From Streptomyces sp. CB02400 (GTDB lineage: Bacteria; Actinomycetota; Actinomycetes; Streptomycetales; Streptomycetaceae): a stretch of 64,000 bases of DNA. The first letter of the stretch is position 1; each line of letters begins with the position of its first letter. The DNA lies in assembly GCF_001905725.1 (NCBI RefSeq), contig NZ_LIWB01000023.1:62001-126000 (forward strand). Direction: 5' to 3'. Below are positions 50,634 to 64,000 of this stretch, piece by piece. Below the pieces are notes generated by a model that was not told the origin of the DNA, did no database searches, and saw only the letters and a program-made list of their open reading frames with translations. Made by a program: the position numbers and the translations under genes.

Positions 50634-51707
50634 TCACAGCCGGGAGCCCCGGCGCTCGGCGCGCAGCAGCCAGGCCAGGTAGGCCCCGCCGGCCACGCCG
50701 GTCACCACACCGACCGGTAGCAGGGCGGAGCCGGTCAGACGCTGGGTGGCCAGGTCCGCGGCGGTCACCAGGAACGCTCCCGTCCAGCCGGCGGGAAGGA
50801 CGTTCGGACCCGCCGCACGCGTCACCCGGCGAGCCAGCTGCGGGGCGGCCATCGCGACGAACGGGACGGGTCCGGCCGCGGCCACCGCCATGGCGGTGAG
50901 GCCCGTGCCCGCACCGAGCAGCACCAGGCGGCTCCGCTCGGGCGGCACCCCGAGCGCGGCGGCGGTGTCGTCACCCATCTCCAGCAGGGTCAGCCGTCGT
51001 CCATACGCCAGGACGACCGGCGCCAGCGCCGCCGGCCCCAGCGCGGCGATACAAACGTCGTTCCAGTCCCGGGCGTTGAGCGAACCGATCGTCCAGGCGG
51101 CGGCCTGCGCGGCCTTGCCGATGTCGGCGCGCAGGTACAGGAAGCTGGTCGCCGCACCCAGCACCGAGGAGGCGCCGATGCCGACGAGGACCAGCCGGTA
51201 GCCGTGCACCCCGCGCTTCCAGGCCAGCAGGTAGACGGCGGTGGCCGTCGCCGCGCCGCCGCACACCGCGCCGACGGCCGTCTGCACGGCGCCCGCGTCG
51301 AGGACGATGATCGCCACGAGCGCGCCGGCCGAGGCTCCGTTGCCGAAGCCGATGACGTCGGGGCTGCCCAGCGGGTTGCGGGTCAGGGACTGGAAGACCG
51401 CGCCCGCCATGCCCAGTCCGAAGCCGACCAGCACGGCCACCAGGGCCCTGGGAAGGCGCAGGTCGAGCACGACGAACCCGGCTCCCGGCGGGCCGTCGCC
51501 GGCGAGCGTGCTCAGCACCTCGGTCGGGGACAGCTCGTAGGTTCCGGTACCGACGGCCAGCACCATGGCGCACGCCGCGAACACGGCGAGCAGCACGCAG
51601 ACCAGCAGGGCCCGGCTGTCGTAGCGCAGCGACCAGCGGCCGGTGCGCAGCAGTCCGCGCCGCACCTCCGCGCGGGCCCGCGCGGGGGCGTCCTTCACGG
51701 GGCTCAC
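50634..51707 (-). CDS. FecCD-family iron-siderophore ABC permease
   Basis: A 357-residue membrane protein with about nine to ten helices. Family motifs are LRLPRALVAVLVGFGLGMAGAVFQSLTRNPLGSPDVIGFGNGAS (in sense, residues about 82-125) and the AAPQLARRVTRAAGP region near residue 285. It starts at a GTG overlapping the stop of the upstream permease (GTGA), so the two form a heteromeric channel. No ATPase gene is seen in the window. Confidence 0.92.
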   Translation of the reverse strand: MSPVKDAPARARAEVRRGLLRTGRWSLRYDSRALLVCVLLAVFAACAMVLAVGTGTYELSPTEVLSTLAGDGPPGAGFVVLDLRLPRALVAVLVGFGLGMAGAVFQSLTRNPLGSPDVIGFGNGASAGALVAIIVLDAGAVQTAVGAVCGGAATATAVYLLAWKRGVHGYRLVLVGIGASSVLGAATSFLYLRADIGKAAQAAAWTIGSLNARDWNDVCIAALGPAALAPVVLAYGRRLTLLEMGDDTAAALGVPPERSRLVLLGAGTGLTAMAVAAAGPVPFVAMAAPQLARRVTRAAGPNVLPAGWTGAFLVTAADLATQRLTGSALLPVGVVTGVAGGAYLAWLLRAERRGSRL

Positions 51708-52756
51708 AACTGGGCCACCTTCCGCTGCCGTACGAGATGGATGAAGAGCAGTCCGCCGAGGAACGCGGTGACCGTGCCGACCTCGATCTCGGACGGCGGC
51801 ATCACGACGCGCCCGATCACGTCCGAGACGAGCAGCAGCACCGGCGCGAACACCGCGCAGCAGGGGATGAGCCGCCGCGGGTCAGGTCCGCAGAAGGCGC
51901 GGACGGCGTGCGGGATCATCAGGCCGATGAAGCCGATCGGCCCGCACACGGCGGTGGCTCCGCCGCACAGCAGGGTGACGGCGACGACGGAGAGCACCCG
52001 CACGCGCCGCACCCGAGTGCCCAGCGCCCGCGCGTGGTCCTCGCCTAGGGCGATGGCGCCGAGCGGCCTGGCCAGCGCGAGGGCGAGCACGGCACCGCCC
52101 AGAAGCAGCGGCGCCACGACGGCCAGCAGGGACACCTCCCGGCCGGCGAGGGTGCCGACCGACCAGAACCGCATCTCGTCCAGCGTGCTCAGGTGCCACA
52201 GCGACAGGCCGTTGACGTAGCCGAACAGGGCCGCGTTGACAGCGGTTCCGGCCAGTGCGAGCCGGACCGGCGTCGCCCGCCGGCCGCCGCCGAGGGCGCT
52301 GACGGCGGTGGCGGCGAGGGCCGCGCCGGCGAGCGCGAACCACAGGTATCCGGTGAAGGACGTGATGCCGAGGACCCCGATCGCGGTGACGACCGCGGCC
52401 GACGCGCCCGCGTTGACGCCGAGGAGCCCGGGGTCGGCGAGCGGATTACGGGTCAGGGTCTGCATGACGGCGCCGCCGAGTCCGAGGGCGGCGCCGACGG
52501 CGGCGCCGATGAGGGTGCGGGGCAGCCGCAGGTCCCGGACGATCGCGTCGTTCTCGGTCCCGGACGGAGTGAACAGGGCCGACCAGACCTGATCGACCGG
52601 TATCTGCCTGGCACCTACGGCCAGGGAGAGGGTGGCCGCCCCGACGAGCAGGAAGACGCCGAGAAGCAGGCCCGCCGCGCGCCGGGACGCCCTGGTGCGG
52701 GGCTTTTCCGCGCCATGCTCCTCCCCTGGCGGGGCGGCAGCCGTCGCGGTGTTCAT
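51704..52756 (-). CDS. FecCD-family iron-siderophore ABC permease
   Basis: A 350-residue membrane protein starting at ATG 52756. It has the family block LRLPRTLIGAAVGAALGLGGAVMQTLTRNPLADPGLLGVNAGAS (in sense, residues about 77-120) and the C-terminal GFIGLMIPHAVRAFCGPDPR. It is the first gene of the two-permease unit and lies 85 bases from a divergent iron box, so it should be induced under iron starvation. Confidence 0.92.
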   Translation of the reverse strand: MNTATAAAPPGEEHGAEKPRTRASRRAAGLLLGVFLLVGAATLSLAVGARQIPVDQVWSALFTPSGTENDAIVRDLRLPRTLIGAAVGAALGLGGAVMQTLTRNPLADPGLLGVNAGASAAVVTAIGVLGITSFTGYLWFALAGAALAATAVSALGGGRRATPVRLALAGTAVNAALFGYVNGLSLWHLSTLDEMRFWSVGTLAGREVSLLAVVAPLLLGGAVLALALARPLGAIALGEDHARALGTRVRRVRVLSVVAVTLLCGGATAVCGPIGFIGLMIPHAVRAFCGPDPRRLIPCCAVFAPVLLLVSDVIGRVVMPPSEIEVGTVTAFLGGLLFIHLVRQRKVAQL

Positions 52757-52840
52757 GAGGCGGCCGTCCGGGGGACGGAGCACCGGACGACGGACGCCGC
52801 AACGACTGGCTGTAGGGCACACGTTTCAAGGAACATGTGC

Positions 52841-52864
52841 TTAGCTTAGGCTAGCCTTACCTTA
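52841..52864. promoter_or_regulatory. Iron box (DmdR/IdeR-type) between permease and esterase genes
   Basis: TTAGCTTAGGCTAGCCTTA (52841-52859) matches the actinobacterial iron-box consensus TTAGGTTAGGCTAACCTAA at 16 of 19 positions. A second, overlapping match begins at 52846 and ends at 52864. DmdR/IdeR with iron would block both the permease and the esterase promoters. Confidence 0.85.
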
Positions 52865-52933
52865 GCTGTTGACGATTTCGTCGGCAGTTCTGGCCTGCCC
52901 TGCCCTCCGACCAGCGGTCCACGGAGAACGCCG

Positions 52934-54262
52934 ATGACCACGCTCACCCGATCCACCCCTCGCGGTGCCACCTCGCCGGACGTCCGCCCGATGCGGGTGA
53001 CGGGACCGCGCGTCGCGCGGCTCCTGGAGGCAGTGGAGGGCGCCGACGACACCCGACGGGCCGCCTTGGCCGCCGAGTTCTGGAAGGAGGCGGAAAACCT
53101 GGGCACCCCGCTCGTCGAGGAACTCGACGGCTCGCCCGGTCATCGGGCGGTCACGTTCCTGTGGCGGGGTCATCGCGCCACCCGGCAGGTGCTGTTGTTC
53201 GGCAACCGCCTCACCGACCGCGCCCACCTGGCCGGTTCACTGCTGGAGCAGGTACCCGGCACCGACGTCTGGCACCTGGGGCTCCGGCTGCGCGCCGACC
53301 ACCGCGGCTCCTACCGGCTGGCCGCCGACATCTCGCCCAAGGAACCGCCCTCGGACCCGGACGGCCTCCAGCAGCGACTGCGGTCGCTGACCGCGTTCAC
53401 CGCGGCCGACCCGCTCAACCGCCGTACCGTCGCCACCCGCTGGCAGGAGTCCGACGCCTCGGTCTTCGCCCTGCCCGACGCCCCCGCCCAGCCGTGGGCC
53501 GGACGGCGAGGCACGGTGCCGGCCGGGCGGGTCGAGCGGCACCGGGTCCCGGGCTCGGCGCCGGTCGGCGACCGGAACGCCTGGGTCTATCTGCCGCCTG
53601 GTCGCGAACGCGGCGTCGGCGCACCCCTGCCGACCTTGGTGCTGTGCGACGGCGACATGTGGTTCGGGCGGCTCGACCTCGGCGACACGCTGGACGCGCT
53701 GATCGCCGACCGCGCGCTGCCACCGCTGGCCGTGGTGGCGCCGGATGCCGTGGACCGGCGGACCCGTTGGCGTGACCTCGGCGGCCGGGAGCCGTTCGTC
53801 GGCTTCCTGGCGGACGAGTTGCTGCCCTGGGCGGCCGGACGCTGGCCGCTGGCCACGGACCCGCGCCGGACCGTGGTCGCCGGGCAGAGCCTCGGCGGCA
53901 TGACCGCGCTGTACGCCGCGTACCTGCGGCCCGACCGGTTCGGCAACGTCCTCGCCCAGTCCGCCTCCCTGTGGTGGCGGCCCGGACTGCCGCCGCCGGC
54001 CGGGCCCAAGCCGCCGGTGTACGGCACGCCCTGGCTCGTCGCCCGCTACGCCGCCGGAACCTCCCGGCCGGTGCGCGTCCATCTGGACGTCGGACTGCAC
54101 GAGGGCGCCATGGTCGACCACCACCGCGCGCTGTACGACGCGCTGCGCACGACCGGCCACCGGGTCACCTACGACGAGTTCAACGGCGGTCACGACTACG
54201 TCTGTTGGCACGGCGCTCTGGCGGACGGCCTGGGCCGTCTGCTGGGCGGCCCCGCTTCCTGA
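52934..54262 (+). CDS. fes: Enterochelin-type siderophore esterase (Fes/IroD-like)
   Basis: A 442-residue two-domain protein. The N-terminal Fes domain (residues about 60-140) precedes an esterase domain with the nucleophile motif VVAGQSLGGMTALYAA (Ser near residue 320) and C-terminal His in GGHDYVCWHGALADGL. Such enzymes cut trilactone siderophores to release iron inside the cell. No signal peptide is seen. It begins next to the iron box and precedes the binding lipoprotein gene. Confidence 0.88.
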   Translation: MTTLTRSTPRGATSPDVRPMRVTGPRVARLLEAVEGADDTRRAALAAEFWKEAENLGTPLVEELDGSPGHRAVTFLWRGHRATRQVLLFGNRLTDRAHLAGSLLEQVPGTDVWHLGLRLRADHRGSYRLAADISPKEPPSDPDGLQQRLRSLTAFTAADPLNRRTVATRWQESDASVFALPDAPAQPWAGRRGTVPAGRVERHRVPGSAPVGDRNAWVYLPPGRERGVGAPLPTLVLCDGDMWFGRLDLGDTLDALIADRALPPLAVVAPDAVDRRTRWRDLGGREPFVGFLADELLPWAAGRWPLATDPRRTVVAGQSLGGMTALYAAYLRPDRFGNVLAQSASLWWRPGLPPPAGPKPPVYGTPWLVARYAAGTSRPVRVHLDVGLHEGAMVDHHRALYDALRTTGHRVTYDEFNGGHDYVCWHGALADGLGRLLGGPAS

Positions 54263-54362
54263 TCCACGGCCTCGCACGTCCCGGCCCCTTCCGTATGTGC
54301 CTCCCCTTTTCCTCTGCGCCCCTTTTCCGTTTCCCACCACTCTTCCGAGGAGCAACCCCTTC

Positions 54363-55346
54363 ATGTCCCCCGCACGTGCCTCCCGCAGAACCGTCCTCAC
54401 CTCCGCCGCCGTCGTCGTCACCGGGGCCCTGCTCCTGACCGGCTGCGGTGACGACGGCGGCGGCGGCGGCGCCGGCGCCGGCGGCAAGGAGGCCGACACC
54501 CGTCAGGTCACCGACGCCACGGGCCGCGAGGTGGACGTGCCGGCCGCCCCGAAGAAGGTCGTCACGCTCAGCGAGCCCACCCTGGACGCGGCCCTCGCGC
54601 TCGGCGTCGAGCCGGTCGGTGCCACCGCCGGGCGCGGCCAGAAGGGCGTGTCCACCTACCTGGCCGACAAGGCGGGCAAGGCGCAGGTCGTCGCCACGGT
54701 CGCCGAGGCCGACATGGAGAAGCTGGCCGCGCTCCAGCCCGATCTGATCCTGCTCGACGAGACCACCGCGGTGAAGGGCGAGGTCTCCAAGCTGGAGTCC
54801 ATAGCCCCGACCGTGGTCACCGCCAAGCTGAACGAGGACTGGAAGAAGGCGTTCACCACCACGGCCGACGCGCTGAACCGGAAGGCCGAGGCCGAGAAGA
54901 TCCTCACCGGCTTCGACGCCGACGTGGCGGCCACCAAGGCGGGACTCGGCGACAACGCCGGAGCGGTCGTCAGCGTGATCCGCTGGCAGAACAAGGCGCC
55001 GTCGGCGGTCGGCCGGGGCGTGGGCCACGTGGGCGCCACTCTGACCGCCCTGGGCCTTCAGCGGCCGAAGGACCAGCAGGGCGTGGGCACCGGCCACAGC
55101 GAGCCGGTCAGCCTGGAGAAGCTGTCCACCATCGACGGCGACTGGCTGTTCTTCGGCACCCTCGGCGAGAAGGCCGACGGCGAGAAGGCGTACGCCGAGG
55201 CCGTGAAGGTACCCAACTTCACCAGGCTGAAGGCCGAGCAGGAGGGTCACGTCGTGGTCATCCAGGGCTCCGCCTGGAACAGCGCCGGTGGCCCGCTGGC
55301 CGCCCGGATCGTCCTGGACGACGTGACGAAGGCTCTCGCCTCGTGA
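54363..55346 (+). CDS. Iron-siderophore ABC substrate-binding lipoprotein
   Basis: A 327-residue FepB-type binding lipoprotein. It has a twin-arginine-like start (SRRTVLTS), a hydrophobic signal and the lipobox LLTGC with Cys at about residue 28, followed by a glycine-rich linker. The family-8 fold is seen in TDATGREVDVPAAPKKVVTLSEPTLDAALALGVEPVG and ALQPDLILLDE. It overlaps the entA-type gene (GTGA). Ferric catecholate is the likely ligand. Confidence 0.88.
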   Translation: MSPARASRRTVLTSAAVVVTGALLLTGCGDDGGGGGAGAGGKEADTRQVTDATGREVDVPAAPKKVVTLSEPTLDAALALGVEPVGATAGRGQKGVSTYLADKAGKAQVVATVAEADMEKLAALQPDLILLDETTAVKGEVSKLESIAPTVVTAKLNEDWKKAFTTTADALNRKAEAEKILTGFDADVAATKAGLGDNAGAVVSVIRWQNKAPSAVGRGVGHVGATLTALGLQRPKDQQGVGTGHSEPVSLEKLSTIDGDWLFFGTLGEKADGEKAYAEAVKVPNFTRLKAEQEGHVVVIQGSAWNSAGGPLAARIVLDDVTKALAS

Positions 55347-56125
55347 GGCTCGGACTCGACGGCCGGCTCGCCCTCGTGACGGGGGCGAGCCGGGGCATCG
55401 GCGCGGCGGTGGTCACGGCTCTCGTCGAGGAGGGCGTCCGCGTGGTCGCCACCGACGTCGACCGCGCGGGCGTGGAGACACTCGCCGCCCGGCACGGCGA
55501 GCGGGTCACCGCCCGCCCGCTGGACGTCACCGACGCCACCGCCGTGGAGGCGCTGGTGGCCGAGACCGAGGGCACCCTCGGCCCGCTGGACATCGCCGTC
55601 AACGTGGCCGGCATCCTGCGCGACGGGCCCGTCGCCGGCCTCTCCGACGAGGACTGGGCGGCGCACTTCGCCGTCAACACCACCGGCGTGTTCCACGTCT
55701 CGCGCGCCGCCGCCCGCCGTATGACCGGGCGCGGCCGCGGCAGCATCGTCACCGTCGCCTCCAACGCGGGCGGTATCCCCCGCGCGGGCCTCGCCGCCTA
55801 CGCCGCCTCCAAGGCCGCCGCGGTCATGTTCACCAAGTGCCTGGGCCTGGAGGTCGCGCGGCAGGGGGTGCGCTGCAACACGGTCTCCCCCGGCTCGACC
55901 ATGACCGACATGCAGCGTGCCCTGTGGACCGCGGGCGAGGAGGAGGCGTCCACCCGGCGGGTGATCGAGGGCGACCTGGCGTCCTACCGCACGGGCATCC
56001 CGCTCGGCCGGATCGCCGAACCCTCCGACATCGCCGACGCCGTCGCCTTCCTGGCCTCCGACCGCGCCCGGCACATCACCATGCACGACCTGTACGTCGA
56101 CGGCGGCGCCACCCTGCGGGCCTGA
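55343..56125 (+). CDS. entA: 2,3-dihydro-2,3-dihydroxybenzoate dehydrogenase
   Basis: A 260-residue short-chain dehydrogenase. The cofactor motif is VTGASRGIGAAV near residue 12, NVAGILRDGPV near residue 88 and the catalytic Tyr-x-x-x-Lys is AYAASKAA near residue 152. The C-terminal DLYVDGGATLRA matches EntA/DhbA proteins. It makes 2,3-dihydroxybenzoate from its dihydro form with NAD. GTG start coupled to the lipoprotein gene. Confidence 0.9.
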   Translation: MRLGLDGRLALVTGASRGIGAAVVTALVEEGVRVVATDVDRAGVETLAARHGERVTARPLDVTDATAVEALVAETEGTLGPLDIAVNVAGILRDGPVAGLSDEDWAAHFAVNTTGVFHVSRAAARRMTGRGRGSIVTVASNAGGIPRAGLAAYAASKAAAVMFTKCLGLEVARQGVRCNTVSPGSTMTDMQRALWTAGEEEASTRRVIEGDLASYRTGIPLGRIAEPSDIADAVAFLASDRARHITMHDLYVDGGATLRA

Positions 56126-56166
56126 CCCGGGCCCACGGCACACGTCCTCCCCCACTGGAGACAGCC

Positions 56167-57368
56167 ATGTCCCTTTCCCTGCACGAACCCCCGCACCGGC
56201 TCACCGGCACGCCGGTCATCCCCGGTGCCGCGACCGCGCTGCTGGAGTCCTACCGACCCACCACCGATCGCTTCCTCGCCACCCCCCACCGCACGCTCCT
56301 CGGCCGCGGCACCGCCGCCGAGATACCCGACGACTCCCGTCCGCCGGCCAGGCGGGTGCGGGAGGCACTGGAGGCGCTGCGCCGTCCGGGCGCCCCCGAG
56401 CCGGTGGTCGTGGGGGCGCTGCCCTTCGCCCCGGACGCCCCGGCCTCGCTGGCGGTGCCGGAGTCGGTGCGCTGGGCGCCGCCGCTGCGCGAGGACCCGC
56501 TGATCGCGCTGCCCGTGCCCGAGGACGGGGACCGCCCCGAGTGGCGGGTCCGGGAGGTCCCGGCCGCGGGGCGGTACGGCGAGGCGGTGGCCGCCGCGGT
56601 GGCGCGGATGCGGGCCGGGGAGTTCGACAAGGTCGTCCTCGCCCGCACGCTGGAGCTGACCTCCGCCCGGGAGCCGGACCTGCCGGCCATGCTGCGCCGC
56701 CTGGCCCGCCGCGATCCGGCCGGCTACACCTTCGCCGTGCCGAGCGGACCGGGCCGCACCCTGGTCGGCGCCAGCCCCGAACTGCTGGTCTCCCTCCGGG
56801 ACGGCCGGCTCACCGCCAACCCCCTCGCGGGATCGGCGCCGCGCAGCACGGACCTCGCCGAGGACGTGCGGCGCGCGGCCGCCCTGCTGGAGTCCGGGAA
56901 GGACCTGCACGAGCACGCCGTCGTCGTGGCCGCCGTACGGGAGGCGCTGGCACCGTTCTGCACCGCACTGGAGGTGCCCGAGCGGCCCACGCTGGTGCGC
57001 ACCGCCGCCATGTGGCACCTGTCGACCACGGTCACCGGCGAGGTCTCCGCCCCGGACACCACCGCCCTGGAGCTGGCGTCCGCTCTGCACCCCACCCCGG
57101 CGGTCTGTGGCACGCCCACCGAGCTGGCCCGGCGGGTGATCGCCGAGTCGGAACCCTTCGACCGCGGTGCCTACACCGGCATGGTCGGCTGGCAGAACGC
57201 CGACGGCGACGGCGAGTGGGTGGTGACGATCCGCTGCGCCGAGGCCGAGGGCAGGACCCTGCGGCTGTTCGCCGGCGCCGGGGTCGTGGCCGCGTCCACG
57301 CCCGAGGCCGAGACCGCGGAGACCGCCGCCAAGTTCCGTACCTTCCTGCACGCCGTAGGAGCAGCGCT

Positions 57369-57372
<4 letters not shown>
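56167..57372 (+). CDS. entC: Isochorismate synthase
   Basis: A 401-residue chorismate-binding enzyme that converts chorismate to isochorismate. Family signatures are RMRAGEFDKVVLARTLEL near residue 155, NPLAGSAPRSTD near residue 218, SGKDLHEHAVVV near residue 245 and VCGTPTELARR near 315, then PFDRGAYTGMVGW. The lysine and glutamate acid-base residues of the family are in place. The start has a GGAGA site five bases upstream and the stop overlaps the ligase start (GTGA). Confidence 0.92.
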
Positions 57373-58997
<1,625 letters not shown>

Positions 58998-59019
58998 CCG
59001 TACCGAGAGGACTCCCCCC

Positions 59020-59658
59020 ATGGCACTCCCCGCCATCGCCCCCTATCCGCTGCCGGCACCGGAGGAACTCCCCGAGAACCGGGTGTCCTGGACCGTGGAC
59101 CCCGCGCGTGCCGTGCTGCTCGTGCACGACCTGCAACAGCACTTCCTGTCCACCTTCCCGGCCGGCGAACCGCCCCTGACCGGCATGCTCGGCAACACCG
59201 CCCGCCTGCTCAAGGAGTACCGGCGCCTGGGCGTGCCGGTCCTCCACTCCGCCCAGCGCGGCGGCCAGACGCCCGAGCAGCGCGGCCTACAGTTCGACTT
59301 CTGGGGCCCCGGTGTTCCCGACGCCCCGGAGGGACTCGCCGCGCCCGAGGCCGTCGCCCCCGAGGACGGGGAGACGGTGCTCACCAAGTGGAAGTACAGC
59401 GCGTTCGTCCGCACCGGACTGGCGGACCTGATGCGCGAGAAGGGCCGCGACCAGATCGTCATCGTCGGCGTGTACGCGCACATCGGCGTGCTGATGACCG
59501 CCGCCGACGCCTGGCAGCGGGACATCCAGGCGTTCGTCGTCGCCGACGCCGTCGCCGACTTCTCCCGCGCCGACCACGACATGGCGCTGCGCTACGCCGC
59601 CGGCCGCTGCGCGGTCGTCACCACCACCGACGCACTCCTGACGGAGGTCCGGCCATGA
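59020..59658 (+). CDS. Isochorismatase (EntB N-domain type)
   Basis: A 212-residue cysteine-hydrolase-fold isochorismatase that removes pyruvate from isochorismate. Signatures are AVLLVHDLQQHFLS near residue 30 with the catalytic aspartate, TVLTKWKYSAFVRTGL near residue 120 with the catalytic lysine and GVYAHIGVLMTAADAWQRDIQ near residue 145. Unlike EntB or DhbB the aryl carrier domain is not fused; it is the next gene, overlapping by ATGA. Confidence 0.9.
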   Translation: MALPAIAPYPLPAPEELPENRVSWTVDPARAVLLVHDLQQHFLSTFPAGEPPLTGMLGNTARLLKEYRRLGVPVLHSAQRGGQTPEQRGLQFDFWGPGVPDAPEGLAAPEAVAPEDGETVLTKWKYSAFVRTGLADLMREKGRDQIVIVGVYAHIGVLMTAADAWQRDIQAFVVADAVADFSRADHDMALRYAAGRCAVVTTTDALLTEVRP

Positions 59659-59878
59659 CGCTGACCGTTGAGCGGATCCGCACCGACGTCGCCGACTGCC
59701 TCGGCGAGGACCCGACGGACATACCCGTCGACGAGAACCTGATCGACCACGGTCTCGACTCGGTCCGCATCATGACGCTGCTGGAGCGCTGGCGCCGGGA
59801 GCACGCCGTGACCGCCTCCTTCGCCGACCTCGCCGAGCGGCCCGCCCTCGATGCGTGGGCGTCCCTGCTGGGGGCGGT

Positions 59879-59882
<4 letters not shown>
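59655..59882 (+). CDS. Aryl carrier protein for dihydroxybenzoate
   Basis: A 75-residue four-helix carrier. The phosphopantetheine serine is in DHGLDSVRIMTLLERW (Ser near residue 36), and upstream VDENLIDHGLDS is conserved in EntB/DhbB carriers. Its ATG overlaps the isochorismatase stop and its stop overlaps the NRPS start (ATGA), so the three are co-translated. Confidence 0.9.
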
Positions 59883-63729
<3,847 letters not shown>

Positions 63730-63733
<4 letters not shown>

Positions 63734-63924
63734 CCCCGGACCCGGTCGGCCCCTTCGACCCCGGACCCGACGACGGCCGGGAGGGGCATCCGGTCCTGGA
63801 GAACGCCGAGGGACGCCGGTCCCTGTGGCCCGTATGGCGCGCGGTGCCGTCCGGTTGGACGCCCCGCTTCGGCCCCGCACCGCACGAGCGGTGCGTGCGC
63901 CGGGTGGTGGCGGGCCTGGAGTGA
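63730..63924 (+). CDS. MbtH-like NRPS helper, short and divergent
   Basis: A 64-residue protein coupled to the NRPS (ATGA). The MbtH core is visible as LENAEGRRSLWPVWRAVPSGW followed by FGPAPHERCVRRV. The N-terminus is proline- and aspartate-rich instead of the usual start. MbtH proteins bind adenylation domains and help fold or activate them. Confidence 0.8.
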
Positions 63925-63938
63925 ACCCCGGAGCCGGC

Positions 63939-64000
63939 TCAGCGGCCCAGGAGTTCCACCAGCCCGTCCGCCAGTTCCGTGCGCCAGCAGAGGTAGTCGT
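63939..64000 (-). CDS. C-terminal end of a second siderophore esterase (partial)
   Basis: The last 19 codons before a stop at 63939 read DYLCWRTELADGLVELLGR. This matches the end of the Fes-like esterase at 52934-54262 (DYVCWHGALADGLGRLLGG), including the residues following the catalytic histidine position. The rest lies beyond the right edge. It converges on the mbtH-like gene. Confidence 0.65.
   Translation of the reverse strand, partial: DYLCWRTELADGLVELLGR

Overview
The window reads as a chromosome segment from a high-GC filamentous actinomycete, almost certainly Streptomyces. The evidence is the very high G+C with strong third-position bias, AGGAGG-type ribosome sites, many ATGA/GTGA translational overlaps, a GerW/YtfJ-type sporulation protein, and an actinobacterial (DmdR/IdeR-type) iron box. 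No tRNA, rRNA or CRISPR array was seen.

Layout. (1) 1-6.6 kb: the 5' part of a Tat-exported GH106-type alpha-L-rhamnosidase, a divergent ROK regulator, a GerW-like protein coupled to a methyltransferase, and a MarR regulator. (2) 6.6-14.2 kb: a compact sulfane-sulfur island. It holds a TusA-like carrier, two MFS transporters, a trans-sulfuration PLP enzyme, a cysteine desulfurase, an ArsR-rhodanese fusion, and a CstB-like protein (metallo-beta-lactamase, Cys-less rhodanese, rhodanese). (3) 14.3-19.6 kb: a graveyard containing a pirin fragment, ISL3, IS256 and IS5-type remnants, one intact tannase-like esterase, two broken tannase relatives and a broken hydrolase-like gene. (4) 19.9-25.7 kb: a gallate/4-oxalomesaconate pathway under a GntR/FadR regulator, with GalB-, GalC- and GalD-type enzymes, a type I (VOC) extradiol dioxygenase and an MFS importer. 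Candidate operators are shared with the tannase gene, so tannin hydrolysis, uptake and ring cleavage look co-regulated. (5) 25.7-27.2 kb: a frameshifted IS5-family element and debris.

(6) 27.2-41.2 kb: two further aromatic or hydroxy-acid catabolic units on the minus strand. One has an Ldh-type dehydrogenase, a ThDP-dependent 2-oxoacid decarboxylase-like enzyme, an amidohydrolase, an LhgO-like oxidase and an aldehyde dehydrogenase. The other is a seven-gene extradiol meta-cleavage operon preceded by a LysR regulator. (7) 41.3-50.5 kb: a peptide-family ABC importer with a permease-ATPase fusion, two closely related binding proteins with conserved upstream DNA, an AhpD/CMD-like protein, a cupin and a decayed MarR gene. 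(8) 50.6-64 kb: a catecholate siderophore locus. It holds two FecCD permeases, an iron box, a siderophore esterase, a binding lipoprotein, dihydroxybenzoate genes (entA, entC, entE, isochorismatase, separate aryl carrier), a single-module EntF-like NRPS whose A-domain code reads as serine, an MbtH-like protein, and the 3' end of a second siderophore esterase. The product is predicted to be enterobactin-like.

All functions are inferred by reading translated sequence; no database search was run.
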